Shown here one piece after another: positions 1-6,785 of a DNA stretch of 10,110 bases. Both the position numbers and the translations under genes were made by a program. Position 1 is the first letter of the stretch, and every line of letters begins with the position of its first letter. Location: the NCBI GenBank assembly GCA_964351195.1, contig CAYGNI010000071.1, positions 1 through 10,110 of the forward strand, in the 5' to 3' direction. The DNA comes from TMED27 sp964351195. Lineage in GTDB: Bacteria > Pseudomonadota > Alphaproteobacteria > Micavibrionales > Micavibrionaceae. Below the pieces are notes generated by a model, which saw only the letters and a program-made list of their open reading frames with translations, had not been told where the DNA came from and ran no database searches.

Positions 1-1
1 T

Positions 2-1930
2 TTCGGCGGTATTAACCTTGAAGATATCAAAGCGCCAGAGTGTTTCGAAATCGAACGCCGCCTCAAAGAGCGCATGAACATTCCCGTCTTCCACGACGAC
101 CAGCACGGCACGGCAATCATCGTAACTGCCGCCTTCACCAACTGGATCAAATACTCTGGACGCGATCCAAAAAATATCAAACTGGTTGCCAACGGCGCGG
201 GCGCGTCCGCCATTTCATGCCTGAAGCTGCTCCTATCCGCTGGCCTTAAAAAAGAAAACATCATCGTGTGTGACCGCAACGGCGTCGTATACGAAGGCCG
301 CAACGAAGGCATGGACCCACAAAAAGAACAATTCGCCTCCAAGACAAAAGCCCGCTCACTCGAAGAAGCTCTCAAAGATGCTGACGTCTTTCTCGGCCTG
401 TCCGCAGCAAATGCGGTTAAAAAAGAATGGGTCAAAAAAATGGGCAAAAAACCGTTGCTCATGACACTCGCTAACCCGACCCCCGAAATCATGCCCGAAG
501 AAGCGCGCGAAGCCAAACCCGACGCGGTCATCTGTACGGGCCGCTCCGATTACCCGAACCAGGTCAACAACGTCTTGTGCTTCCCCTTCATTTTCCGCGG
601 CGCGCTCGATGTCGGCGCAACCGGTATCAACGAAGAGATGAAACTCGCCTGCGTGGAAGCCATCGCCGCCCTCGCACGCAAGGAAATCACCGCCGAAGTC
701 GCCAGCGTCTATTCCGATGAAACTCTGGAATTCGGACCGGAATACCTGATCCCCAAACCGTTCGACCCACGCCTGATCGTCGACCTACCAATCGCCGTAG
801 CAAAAGCCGCGATGAAGAGCGGCCTGGCCAAACGCCCGATCACGGATTTCGAAGCTTACGAGCAACGCCTGCAGCAATTCTATATCCGCTCCCAGCTTAT
901 CATGCGCCCGGTCTACAACCGCGCCAAAGAAAACCCCAAGCGCATCGCATACTGCGAAGGTGAAGAAGAACAAGTCCTTCAGGCCGCACAAATCGCCCTC
1001 GACGAAGGCATCGTCAAACCGATCCTTATTGGCCGCGAAAAAGTTATCGAACAACGCATTGAACGCCTCGGCCTGCGCCTCAAGCCCGGCAAAGACTTCG
1101 ACCTCGTCGACCCTGAAAACGACGACCGCTACCGTGATTACTGGGAAACCTACCACCAGATCATGGAACGCCGCGGCGTCACCCCCGCTCTGGCCAAAAA
1201 ACTGGTCCGTACAAACACATCCATCATCGGCGCATTGATGGTCCGCAAAGGCGAAGCCGACTCCCTCATCTGCGGCGCAGTCGGCCAATACGCCCACCAC
1301 ACCCGCTCCATCATTGACGTCATCGGCCTCAAGCCCGGCGTCGAAACCCCTGCGGCCATGAACGCCCTACTGCTGTCCGGCGGTACATATTTCTTCTGCG
1401 ACACACAAATCAACCCCAACCCGTCGATCGCACAGATTTCTGAAATGACCCTTCTGGCCGCCGAAGAGGTCAAACGCTTTGGCATTAAACCAAAAGTCGC
1501 CCTGATGTCGCATTCAAACTTCGGCACATCCGATTGTGAATCCGCCGTAAAAATGCGCAGCGCTTACGAAGACATCCGCCGCCGCGATCCGGAACTTGAA
1601 ATTGACGGCGAAATGAATGCTGATTGCGCCCTGTCTGAAAAGGTCCGCGAGCTCGTGATGCCAAACTCAAACCTCACCGGTTCTGCCAATTTGTTCATCA
1701 TGCCGAACGTGGAATCTTCAAACATCGCCTTCAACATGGTTAAGCTCTTCGCCGAAGGCATCTCCATCGGCCCATTGCTGCTGGGAACGGCGCAGCCCGT
1801 TCACGTTATTACACCCTCCGTCTCCGCGCGCGGCATCGTGAACGTAACGGCCCTGGCAACCGTCGGCGCACAAGTTTTCGAGGACGAACTCGGCAGCGAA
1901 GACAAACAACGCATCGTTCGCCACCTTTAA
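2..1930 (+). CDS. maeB: NADP-dependent malic enzyme with C-terminal phosphotransacetylase-like domain, 5' truncated by window edge
   Basis: Malic enzyme catalyses oxidative decarboxylation of malate to pyruvate with reduction of NAD(P) in the cytoplasm. The reading frame is open from base 2, so the gene starts outside the window; 642 residues are visible, and the family is usually about 750-770 aa, so roughly 110-130 N-terminal residues, including the catalytic Tyr/Lys region, are missing. Seen: GINLEDIKAPECFEIE and VFHDDQHGTA (metal and malate site, residues 4-38), a GAGASA nucleotide-binding turn (about 65-70), ANPTPEI and SDYPNQVNNVLCFPF (about 157-195). From about residue 297 to the end the protein matches the phosphate acetyltransferase-like domain of MaeB proteins, which in this family is regulatory (acetyl-CoA sensing) rather than a working transacetylase. 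It ends in TAA, 72 bp before mgtE, with a palindrome starting 6 bp after the stop. The NADP preference is inferred from the MaeB architecture. Confidence 0.96.
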   Translation, partial: FGGINLEDIKAPECFEIERRLKERMNIPVFHDDQHGTAIIVTAAFTNWIKYSGRDPKNIKLVANGAGASAISCLKLLLSAGLKKENIIVCDRNGVVYEGRNEGMDPQKEQFASKTKARSLEEALKDADVFLGLSAANAVKKEWVKKMGKKPLLMTLANPTPEIMPEEAREAKPDAVICTGRSDYPNQVNNVLCFPFIFRGALDVGATGINEEMKLACVEAIAALARKEITAEVASVYSDETLEFGPEYLIPKPFDPRLIVDLPIAVAKAAMKSGLAKRPITDFEAYEQRLQQFYIRSQLIMRPVYNRAKENPKRIAYCEGEEEQVLQAAQIALDEGIVKPILIGREKVIEQRIERLGLRLKPGKDFDLVDPENDDRYRDYWETYHQIMERRGVTPALAKKLVRTNTSIIGALMVRKGEADSLICGAVGQYAHHTRSIIDVIGLKPGVETPAAMNALLLSGGTYFFCDTQINPNPSIAQISEMTLLAAEEVKRFGIKPKVALMSHSNFGTSDCESAVKMRSAYEDIRRRDPELEIDGEMNADCALSEKVRELVMPNSNLTGSANLFIMPNVESSNIAFNMVKLFAEGISIGPLLLGTAQPVHVITPSVSARGIVNVTALATVGAQVFEDELGSEDKQRIVRHL

Positions 1931-1936
1931 CGATTG

Positions 1937-2003
1937 CTCGTAAGCACGTAATCCCGTACTCTCGTAAACACAATACGAGAATGCGAGTTACACGAGCTTA
2001 CGA
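1937..2003. repeat. Inverted array of degenerate CTCGTAAN octamers forming a long hairpin over the mgtE start
   Basis: The left arm reads as four 8-bp units in tandem: CTCGTAAG, CACGTAAT, CCCGTACT, CTCGTAAA (1937-1968). The right arm read on the minus strand carries a matching degenerate series (ATCGTAAG, CTCGTGTAA, CTCGCATT, CTCGTATT). The outer stem TCGTAAGC/GCTTACGA (1938-1945 with 1996-2003) is perfect over 8 bp. The inner stem TCTCGTA/TACGAGA (1960-1966 with 1974-1980) is perfect over 7 bp around loop AACACAA. The middle pairs partly, with mismatches and a bulge. It begins 6 bp after the maeB stop, and its last base is the A of the mgtE ATG. It may be a dispersed palindromic repeat or a regulatory structure; the sequence alone does not decide. 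No U-tract follows, so it is not a standard intrinsic terminator. Confidence 0.75.
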
Positions 2004-3394
2004 TGTCACAGGAATCCCAAACACCGCCCGAAGCCCAAAACGAAGAAACAGGCTTCCACCTCTCTGACGAAAACATCAAAACCATTGTTGATGCGATCGA
2101 CGCGCAGGATTCTGACACCGTTAACGAAGCCCTCGAAGAGCTGAGCCATACCGACACCGCCGAGCTTGTCGCCAAAATCAGCGACGAAGCCCGCGAAGAA
2201 CTCATCGAAATGTACGGCGAGAACATCTCCCCCCTCGCCTTCCTGGAAATGGACACAGAGCTACAAAGAAAAACGCTCTCCTCCATGTCCTCATCCGAAG
2301 TCGCCGCCATTATCTCAGAGTTGGAATCCGATGACGCACTAGAGCTCATCATGCCGCTCGAAGAAGACTTCCAAAACGAAGTCATCCATAAACTCTCGGC
2401 AAAACTCCGCGTCGTCCTCGAAGAAGGTCTAAGCTTCCCCGAAGAATCCGCCGGCCGTTTGATGCAACGTGAACTCGTCTCCGTGCCGCATATCTGGACC
2501 GTGGGAAAAACAATCGACTACCTGCGCGCCGCCAGCAGCGACCTGCCCGAAGACTTTCTCGATATCTTCGTGATCACGCCTGCATACCACGTCGTCGGCC
2601 AAATACAGCTTAATAAACTTGTCCGCGCACCACGCAGTAAAAAACTTGAAGACCTCGTCACGCAGCAAACAACACAAATTCCCGCCACCATGGACCAGGA
2701 AGACGTCGCCCACATTTTCCGGCGCGAAGACATCCTCTCCGCACCCGTGGTCGACGATGAAGACCGCCTCATCGGCGTCATCACCATTGACGACGTCGTT
2801 GACGTGATCGACGAAGAAGCCCACGAAGACATCATGAAAATGGCCGGTGTAGATCACGGCGACCTCTACCGCGCCGTCTGGTCAACCACAGGCACACGTT
2901 TTCGATGGCTATTTGTCAATTTACTAACAGCCATCCTCGCCTCCATCATCATCTCGTTCTTCGATGCCACCATCGAACAAATCGTTGCCCTTGCCGTCCT
3001 CATGCCCATCGTCGCCTCCATGGGCGGAAATGCAGGAACGCAGGCCCTCACTGTGGCTGTGCGGGCGCTCGCCACACACGAAATCTCCGAAACCAACACA
3101 TGGCGCATCATCTGGAAAGAAACCCTCGTCGGCTCCCTCAATGGCATGGCCTTCGCCCTCATTACGGGCCTTGTCACATTCCTGTGGTTCCAAAGCGCGA
3201 TGCTCGGCGGCGTAATTGCAACGGCGATGATCATCAACCTCTTCGCAGCTGGATTTTTCGGCGCCGGAATCCCCATCATCCTTGATCGCTGGGGCAAAGA
3301 CCCCGCCGTCGCCTCCACCGTCTTCTTAACAACGGTTACGGATGTAGTCGGCTTCTTCGCCTTCCTCGGCCTCGCCGCAATATTTTTGCTGTAA
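2003..3394 (+). CDS. mgtE: Magnesium transporter MgtE
   Basis: MgtE is a homodimeric inner-membrane Mg2+ channel gated by its own cytosolic Mg2+-sensing domains. The 463-aa length is normal for the family. Visible order: a polar leader (1-22); an acidic helical MgtE N domain (about 23-145) with Asp/Glu-rich repeats such as LEEL, DEAREEL and LESDDALEL; two CBS domains (about 150-212 and 216-275; the second holds APVVDDEDRLIGVITIDDVVDVI); a connecting helix; then a membrane domain of about five helices from residue 300. The family signature PIVASMGGNAGTQALTV lies at 335-351, and the last helix carries TTVTDVVGF with Asp447 in the place of the pore Asp of Thermus MgtE. The ATG at 2003 is the only sensible start, but it has no clear Shine-Dalgarno sequence and sits at the end of a hairpin. 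No M-box-like riboswitch was recognised in the 72-bp leader. Confidence 0.97.
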   Translation: MSQESQTPPEAQNEETGFHLSDENIKTIVDAIDAQDSDTVNEALEELSHTDTAELVAKISDEAREELIEMYGENISPLAFLEMDTELQRKTLSSMSSSEVAAIISELESDDALELIMPLEEDFQNEVIHKLSAKLRVVLEEGLSFPEESAGRLMQRELVSVPHIWTVGKTIDYLRAASSDLPEDFLDIFVITPAYHVVGQIQLNKLVRAPRSKKLEDLVTQQTTQIPATMDQEDVAHIFRREDILSAPVVDDEDRLIGVITIDDVVDVIDEEAHEDIMKMAGVDHGDLYRAVWSTTGTRFRWLFVNLLTAILASIIISFFDATIEQIVALAVLMPIVASMGGNAGTQALTVAVRALATHEISETNTWRIIWKETLVGSLNGMAFALITGLVTFLWFQSAMLGGVIATAMIINLFAAGFFGAGIPIILDRWGKDPAVASTVFLTTVTDVVGFFAFLGLAAIFLL

Positions 3395-3395
3395 A

Positions 3396-3497
3396 CGTTC
3401 ACGCAAAGGCCTCAATGAAGCGCAATGGACCGCAAAGAGAATATTTATTGAAAAACATCGCGATCTTTGCGCCTTCTTTGAGTTCATGGCGTGAACG
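3396..3497. repeat. 102-bp imperfect palindrome of CGCAAAG type after mgtE
   Basis: Perfect 9-bp ends CGTTCACGC (3396-3404) and GCGTGAACG (3489-3497) enclose two arms that still align when one is reverse-complemented: CTCAATGAAGCGCAA on the left against CTCAAAGAAGGCGCAA on the right, followed by CGCAAAG-like words. The centre is AT-rich (GAATATTTATTG). The element starts one base after the mgtE stop codon and fills most of the gap to the next gene. No open frame within it looks coding. From memory, CGCAAAG-rich intergenic palindromes recur in many bacterial genomes; this was not checked. It would fold as a long hairpin in RNA and could protect the mgtE 3' end, but no U-tract follows. Confidence 0.75.
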
Positions 3498-3504
3498 AAA
3501 CTAA

Positions 3505-3510
3505 TATGAT
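3505..3510 (+). promoter_or_regulatory. Possible -10 box upstream of the acetyltransferase gene
   Basis: TATGAT matches five of six bases of the sigma-70 -10 consensus and lies about 70 bp before the chosen acetyltransferase start, just outside the palindrome. The only -35 candidate at suitable spacing (TTCATG, 3483-3488, 16 bp away) is poor and lies in the palindrome arm. A second AT-rich candidate, TAATAT at 3537-3542, lies downstream; the 8-mer CTAATATG occurs at both sites (3501-3508 and 3536-3543). Weak support only. Confidence 0.25.
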
Positions 3511-3576
3511 ATTTTGCATTGCACACAACAATCCGCTAATATGCATCCCCAACGGCAACAACAAAACAGACAGCTT

Positions 3577-4110
3577 ATGTCCGCTTCAAAACTCGTTAAA
3601 CCCGCCACAGAACACAAACAAAGCTATCTCGAGGCTTTAAAAGAATACCACAACGAGGGGCGCTATAAATTTCTCGACGAAGGCGACCTCGCGGAAAACT
3701 ACGAAACCTTCATCAAAGATTTAAATGAAGGCAATCGTCATTTGCACAAACCCTATGCCGACTGGGTTGAACCTGTCCCCGAAACCGCGCTTTGGCTGGT
3801 CAAAGACGATAAATATATCGGTGCCTTCAACATCCGCCACCGCCTCAACTGGCACCTGGAAAAATGGGGCGGCCATATCAATTTCGTGATCCGCCCCTCT
3901 ATGCGCGGCAAAGGCTTTGGCAAAAAAATCCTGCAAAAAGGCATCCCCTTCGCTAATTATTTAGGGATCGAACGCGCCCTGCTCACCATCGCCCCCGACA
4001 ACGAGGCTGCCGCCCGCATTATCGAATTCTGCGGCGGCGAACTCCAGGACGAACTCCACGCCACAAATCAATTCCCCGCCCGCAAACGCTACTGGCTCGA
4101 CTGCACTTAA
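3577..4110 (+). CDS. GNAT-family N-acetyltransferase (COG3981-like)
   Basis: GNAT enzymes transfer an acetyl group from acetyl-CoA to an amine; the substrate cannot be read from the sequence. From the ATG at 3577 the product is 177 aa, normal for a single GNAT domain. The N-terminus, LVKPATEHKQSYLEALKEY (about 6-24), resembles the predicted acetyltransferases of COG3981. The acetyl-CoA pyrophosphate loop is RGKGFG at 110-115, after the beta-4 strand INFVIRPSM; TIAPDNEAAARIIEFCGG (137-154) is the usual following strand and helix. Start choice: the same frame also opens at ATG 3541 and TTG 3514, but the added residues are Gln/Asn-rich and unlike the family, so 3577 is preferred; none has a clear Shine-Dalgarno sequence. 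The gap to the downstream PBP gene is 41 bp, so co-transcription is possible. Confidence 0.9.
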   Translation: MSASKLVKPATEHKQSYLEALKEYHNEGRYKFLDEGDLAENYETFIKDLNEGNRHLHKPYADWVEPVPETALWLVKDDKYIGAFNIRHRLNWHLEKWGGHINFVIRPSMRGKGFGKKILQKGIPFANYLGIERALLTIAPDNEAAARIIEFCGGELQDELHATNQFPARKRYWLDCT

Positions 4111-4151
4111 AAGTCTTGCTCTTTGGTCCATAAAGCACTATTCAAAACGCT

Positions 4152-6158
4152 ATGGCCGCAAAGAAGAAAAAATCGCCAGCTAAAAAAGCCCCTAAACGCA
4201 CCTCGAAAAAAGCGCAAAGCCCTTCTCCGCTACGCTTTCTCGTGAAGTGGACCTTTGTGCTTGGCCTCTGGGCCGCCATCATTGTTGCCGGCATTTGCGC
4301 CTATTACGCCACCGAACTCCCCAGCATCACTCAAAACGCGGATTTCCAGCGCAAATCTTCCATCATCGTTAAGGCCGAAGACGGCACAATCATTGGCCGT
4401 TACGGCGATATCGTCGGCGAACGCATCACAATTGACCGCGTCCCACCGCACTTGGTGCACGCAGTCCTAGCTACCGAAGACCGCCGCTTTTACTACCATT
4501 TCGGCCTCGACCCATTTGGCCTTGCCCGCGCCATGTTCACAAACGTTCAGGAACAGCGTGTCGTGCAGGGCGGCTCAACGATCACCCAGCAACTCGCCAA
4601 AAACCTGTTCCTCTCCCGCGAACGCACCCTCAAGCGTAAAATTCAGGAAGCCATGCTCGCCTTCTGGCTGGAATACGAACTTTCAAAAGACGAAATCCTC
4701 TCCGCCTATCTCAACCGCGTCTACCTTGGGTCCGGGACCTATGGCGTAGACGCCGCCTCAAAACTGTACTTTAAAAAACCAGTCGAACAAATCAGCGTGC
4801 GAGAATCCGCCACACTGGCCGGCCTGCTAAAAGCCCCCTCGCGCTATTCCCCCATCGCCAATCCCGGCCTCTCAAAGCTTAGAACAGAAACCGTTCTCGA
4901 AGCCATGGTCGATGCCGGCTACTTAACGGGCGATGAAAAAGAAAGCCTGAACTCCAAATTGCCTATACCCGAACGCAAACCCACTGGAAACGCAGAGCGC
5001 TACTACGCCGACTGGATCGTCAGCCAACTTGACGACCTCATCGGCACCCCGACCGAAGATCTCATCATCGAAACAACCATGAACCCCAAAGTTCAAAGCG
5101 TCGCCGAAGAATCCCTCGCGCGCGTCTTGCGTGAAAACGGTGAAGAAAAACGCATCTCTCAGGGTGCCGTTGTCACAATGCGCCCCAATGGCGCAGTCGT
5201 CGCTCTGATCGGCGGTAAAGACTACGCCTCCAGCGAATTTAACCGCGCCACTCAGGCCGCCCGTCAACCCGGCTCCTCCTTCAAACCCTTCGTATACCTC
5301 ACCGCCCTTGAACATGGCTGGGAACCTGACGATATCTTGATGGACGAACCCATCCTGCGCGGTCGCTACCGCCCGAAAAACTTTGCCGGAAAATACATGG
5401 GCGAAGTCGATTTAACCACCGCCCTGACCTTTTCGCTGAACACCATCGCCTATCAATTGATGAAAGACGTCCAGCCCCCCGCGGTCATTGATACGGCCCG
5501 GCGTCTTGGGATTGAATCCGAACTCAACGAAGACCTCTCACTGGCTCTGGGCACAAACCAACTCTCGCCCCTTGAGCTGACCGGCGCATACGCCTCAATC
5601 GCCAATGGCGGCGTCACCGTAAAACCCTACGGCATCACAAAAATCATCAGCGAAGACGGAACCCTCTATTACGAACGCCCGCGCAATAACCGCGGCCGCC
5701 GCGGCGCAGACCCGCGTGCCATCCAGAAACTCACCATCATGATGCAAAGCGTCGTCCAAAACGGCACCGGCCGCGGCGCGTATTTCGGCGCTCTCGCTTC
5801 GGGAAAAACCGGAACATCCCAGGACAGCCGCGATGCATGGTTCATGGGCTTCACCGACCGCCTCGTCACCGGCGTATGGCTCGGCAACGACGACAACACG
5901 CCCATGAAACGCGTCACCGGCGGCAGCTTCCCCGCCATCATCTGGCGCGAAGTTATGTCGCAAAGCAACGGGCTCTACGCCCCATTCCGCTATAATTCAG
6001 GATTCTTCGAAGGCTTCCAAAGCCTGCTTTCCCGTTGGGGGGGTGTCGGCACCGGCCGCATCAACGCCTCCGAAACAGATGACAGCGCCTATTACGATCG
6101 CGAAGCCCAAGCCAAAGACACCACATCAATCAAAGAAAGCCGCCGCTACAATAATTAA
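4152..6158 (+). CDS. Class A penicillin-binding protein (transglycosylase/transpeptidase), PBP1A family
   Basis: This bifunctional enzyme polymerises glycan strands from lipid II and cross-links peptides on the periplasmic side of the inner membrane. Order in the 668-aa product: a very basic Lys/Ala/Pro cytoplasmic tail (1-27), one membrane anchor (about 29-52), the GT51 glycosyltransferase domain (about 70-250) with ATEDRRFYYHFGLDP (catalytic Glu109), GGSTITQQLAKNL (140-152) and the second conserved Glu near 166, then the transpeptidase domain (about 335-605). The active-site motifs are all intact: SSFK at 375-378 (nucleophile Ser375), SLN at 428-430, KTG at 552-554. The tail after 610 is polar and low in complexity. 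It is shorter than many proteobacterial PBP1A proteins (roughly 720-850 aa), and the stretch between the two domains leaves little room for an OB-like insert. No clear Shine-Dalgarno precedes the ATG. I give no gene symbol because the mrcA/ponA/pbpC type is uncertain. Confidence 0.95.
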   Translation: MAAKKKKSPAKKAPKRTSKKAQSPSPLRFLVKWTFVLGLWAAIIVAGICAYYATELPSITQNADFQRKSSIIVKAEDGTIIGRYGDIVGERITIDRVPPHLVHAVLATEDRRFYYHFGLDPFGLARAMFTNVQEQRVVQGGSTITQQLAKNLFLSRERTLKRKIQEAMLAFWLEYELSKDEILSAYLNRVYLGSGTYGVDAASKLYFKKPVEQISVRESATLAGLLKAPSRYSPIANPGLSKLRTETVLEAMVDAGYLTGDEKESLNSKLPIPERKPTGNAERYYADWIVSQLDDLIGTPTEDLIIETTMNPKVQSVAEESLARVLRENGEEKRISQGAVVTMRPNGAVVALIGGKDYASSEFNRATQAARQPGSSFKPFVYLTALEHGWEPDDILMDEPILRGRYRPKNFAGKYMGEVDLTTALTFSLNTIAYQLMKDVQPPAVIDTARRLGIESELNEDLSLALGTNQLSPLELTGAYASIANGGVTVKPYGITKIISEDGTLYYERPRNNRGRRGADPRAIQKLTIMMQSVVQNGTGRGAYFGALASGKTGTSQDSRDAWFMGFTDRLVTGVWLGNDDNTPMKRVTGGSFPAIIWREVMSQSNGLYAPFRYNSGFFEGFQSLLSRWGGVGTGRINASETDDSAYYDREAQAKDTTSIKESRRYNN

Positions 6159-6165
6159 ACAACTT

Positions 6166-6190
6166 GTCATTGCGAGGAGCTTGCGATGAC
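6166..6190 (+). repeat. GTCATTGCGA-type hairpin after the PBP gene
   Basis: A 10-bp stem, GTCATTGCGA paired with TTGCGATGAC, closes a GGAGC loop and starts 7 bases after the PBP stop codon, between convergent genes. In plus-strand RNA the two non-Watson-Crick positions are G-U wobbles (6171 with 6185, 6174 with 6182); in minus-strand RNA they would be A-C mismatches, so the structure fits the PBP transcript better. No U-run follows. The sequence GTCATTGCGAGGAGC resembles, from memory, a dispersed intergenic repeat found in several bacterial genomes; this was not checked. It may mark or protect the 3' end of the PBP message. Confidence 0.65.
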
Positions 6191-6234
6191 CAATTATAGA
6201 AACTCTGCACCTTTGTGTCTCTACGGTTCAGAAC

Positions 6235-6654
6235 TTAAATAACTGCCAGCGTCTCATCGAGCAAGCTGTACCCGCGCTTAAAGCCCGCAAACTTGTCCTC
6301 GCCAATCCGGTCCCAATACGCTTTAAGATCCAACAAAGCCTCATTCGGCCCGCCGACATCCCAGCCCGACCGCATCAACGCCTGATCCGCATATTCCAAG
6401 AAATCCGCAGGAAACGCCGCGCGCTTTGCCCGCAAACCCAGATCAACCAAAATTTTGGCTATTTGCGCATCGGTATAATTCGTCATATCCGCCGTAAATT
6501 GCGCCGCAGACAAAATCTTAATCTCCATCCGGCTGTTCGGCACATGGCGTAAATGTCCCATAAAACGGGCATATATCTCCATATTCACATTATCTCTCAC
6601 ATCTTCCGGAGGAAGAGGAAGCTGTGGGGCGGTAGTCTCTAATCGGTTGCTCAT
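6235..6654 (-). CDS. Small uncharacterised cytoplasmic protein
   Basis: I do not recognise this 139-aa protein. It has no signal peptide, no membrane segment, no cysteine and no obvious catalytic motif. The first 23 residues are Pro-rich and polar; the rest looks helical and includes MEIYARFMGHLRHVP (25-39), YTDAQIAKILVDLGLRAK (60-77) and FPADFLEYADQALM (81-94). The frame continues upstream to an ATG at 6753, but the ATG at 6654 is chosen because AAGGAG lies 6 bases before it and the extra 33 residues (Cys/Arg-rich, MVGISNLKK...) look like untranslated leader. Codon use is similar to the neighbours, supporting a real gene. It is separated from rnhA by 131 bp and converges on the PBP gene. It may be transcribed from its own promoter in that gap or by readthrough from rnhA. 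Confidence 0.8.
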   Translation of the reverse strand: MSNRLETTAPQLPLPPEDVRDNVNMEIYARFMGHLRHVPNSRMEIKILSAAQFTADMTNYTDAQIAKILVDLGLRAKRAAFPADFLEYADQALMRSGWDVGGPNEALLDLKAYWDRIGEDKFAGFKRGYSLLDETLAVI

Positions 6655-6660
6655 GACAAA

Positions 6661-6666
6661 CTCCTT
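6661..6666 (-). promoter_or_regulatory. Strong Shine-Dalgarno fixing the start of the small uncharacterised gene
   Basis: On the minus strand AAGGAG lies 6 bases before the ATG at 6654. It is the clearest ribosome binding site in the window and decides between this start and the longer frame opening at 6753. Confidence 0.8.
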
Positions 6667-6715
6667 TATCTGACAGACACACCAACGCGTGTATCTATCC
6701 CTAAGTTCGCCTGCG

Positions 6716-6738
6716 AATCTTAAAAGTTTCTTAAGATT
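6716..6738. repeat. AATCTTAA/TTAAGATT inverted repeat in the rnhA downstream gap
   Basis: Perfect 8-bp arms (6716-6723 and 6731-6738) flank a 7-base spacer, AAGTTTC. It lies 62 bp upstream of the start at 6654 and 48 bp beyond the rnhA stop, both on the minus strand. The AT-rich dyad could be an operator for the small gene, or a hairpin at the 3' end of the ispH operon message. No run of T follows on either strand, so simple intrinsic termination is unlikely. Confidence 0.5.
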
Positions 6739-6756
6739 TGAAATTCCCACCATAAA

Positions 6757-6775
6757 CCGCAGCTTTCCGCTGTGG
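6757..6775 (-). terminator. Possible weak terminator or 3' hairpin after rnhA
   Basis: On the minus strand CCACAGC and GCTGCGG pair around a GGAAA loop with one A-C mismatch, starting 10 bases after the rnhA stop codon, followed by the short T-containing tail TTTATGG. The tail is poor, so this may only be a 3'-protecting hairpin. It overlaps the DnaA-box-like sequence at 6771-6779. Confidence 0.35.
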
Positions 6776-6779
6776 ATAA
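6771..6779 (-). promoter_or_regulatory. Sequence matching the DnaA box consensus
   Basis: TGTGGATAA on the plus strand is TTATCCACA on the minus strand, an exact match to the strong E. coli DnaA box. It lies 6 bp downstream of the rnhA stop. No second clear box was noticed beside it, and there is no AT-rich 13-mer cluster or dnaA/dnaN gene, so this is not an origin. A single site could be a DnaA-responsive element or chance. Confidence 0.3.
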
Positions 6780-6785
6780 CACGTA

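Noticed and set aside
785..1300. A 171-codon minus-strand open frame inside maeB
   Set aside because: It lies wholly within conserved malic enzyme/PTA sequence, and its Asp/Phe/Val/Ala-rich product matches no family; antisense artefact.
2866..3402. A 178-codon minus-strand open frame over the MgtE membrane domain
   Set aside because: Antisense to the most conserved part of mgtE and without its own ribosome binding site or recognisable domain.
3514..3576. Longer acetyltransferase starts at TTG 3514 or ATG 3541
   Set aside because: The extra residues are Gln/Asn-rich and precede the point where the family similarity begins; no ribosome binding site supports them.
4118..4136. Short dyad GCTCTTTGG-T-CCATAAAGC between the acetyltransferase and PBP genes
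   Set aside because: Two mismatches, almost no loop and no repeat-like features; too weak to call an operator or terminator.
6655..6753. 33-residue N-terminal extension of the small uncharacterised protein
   Set aside because: A strong Shine-Dalgarno sits just before the internal ATG at 6654, and the extension overlaps the dyad region and looks untranslated.
6771..6779. Replication origin suggested by the DnaA box
   Set aside because: Only one box, no AT-rich unwinding cluster and no dnaA, dnaN, parA or similar gene nearby.
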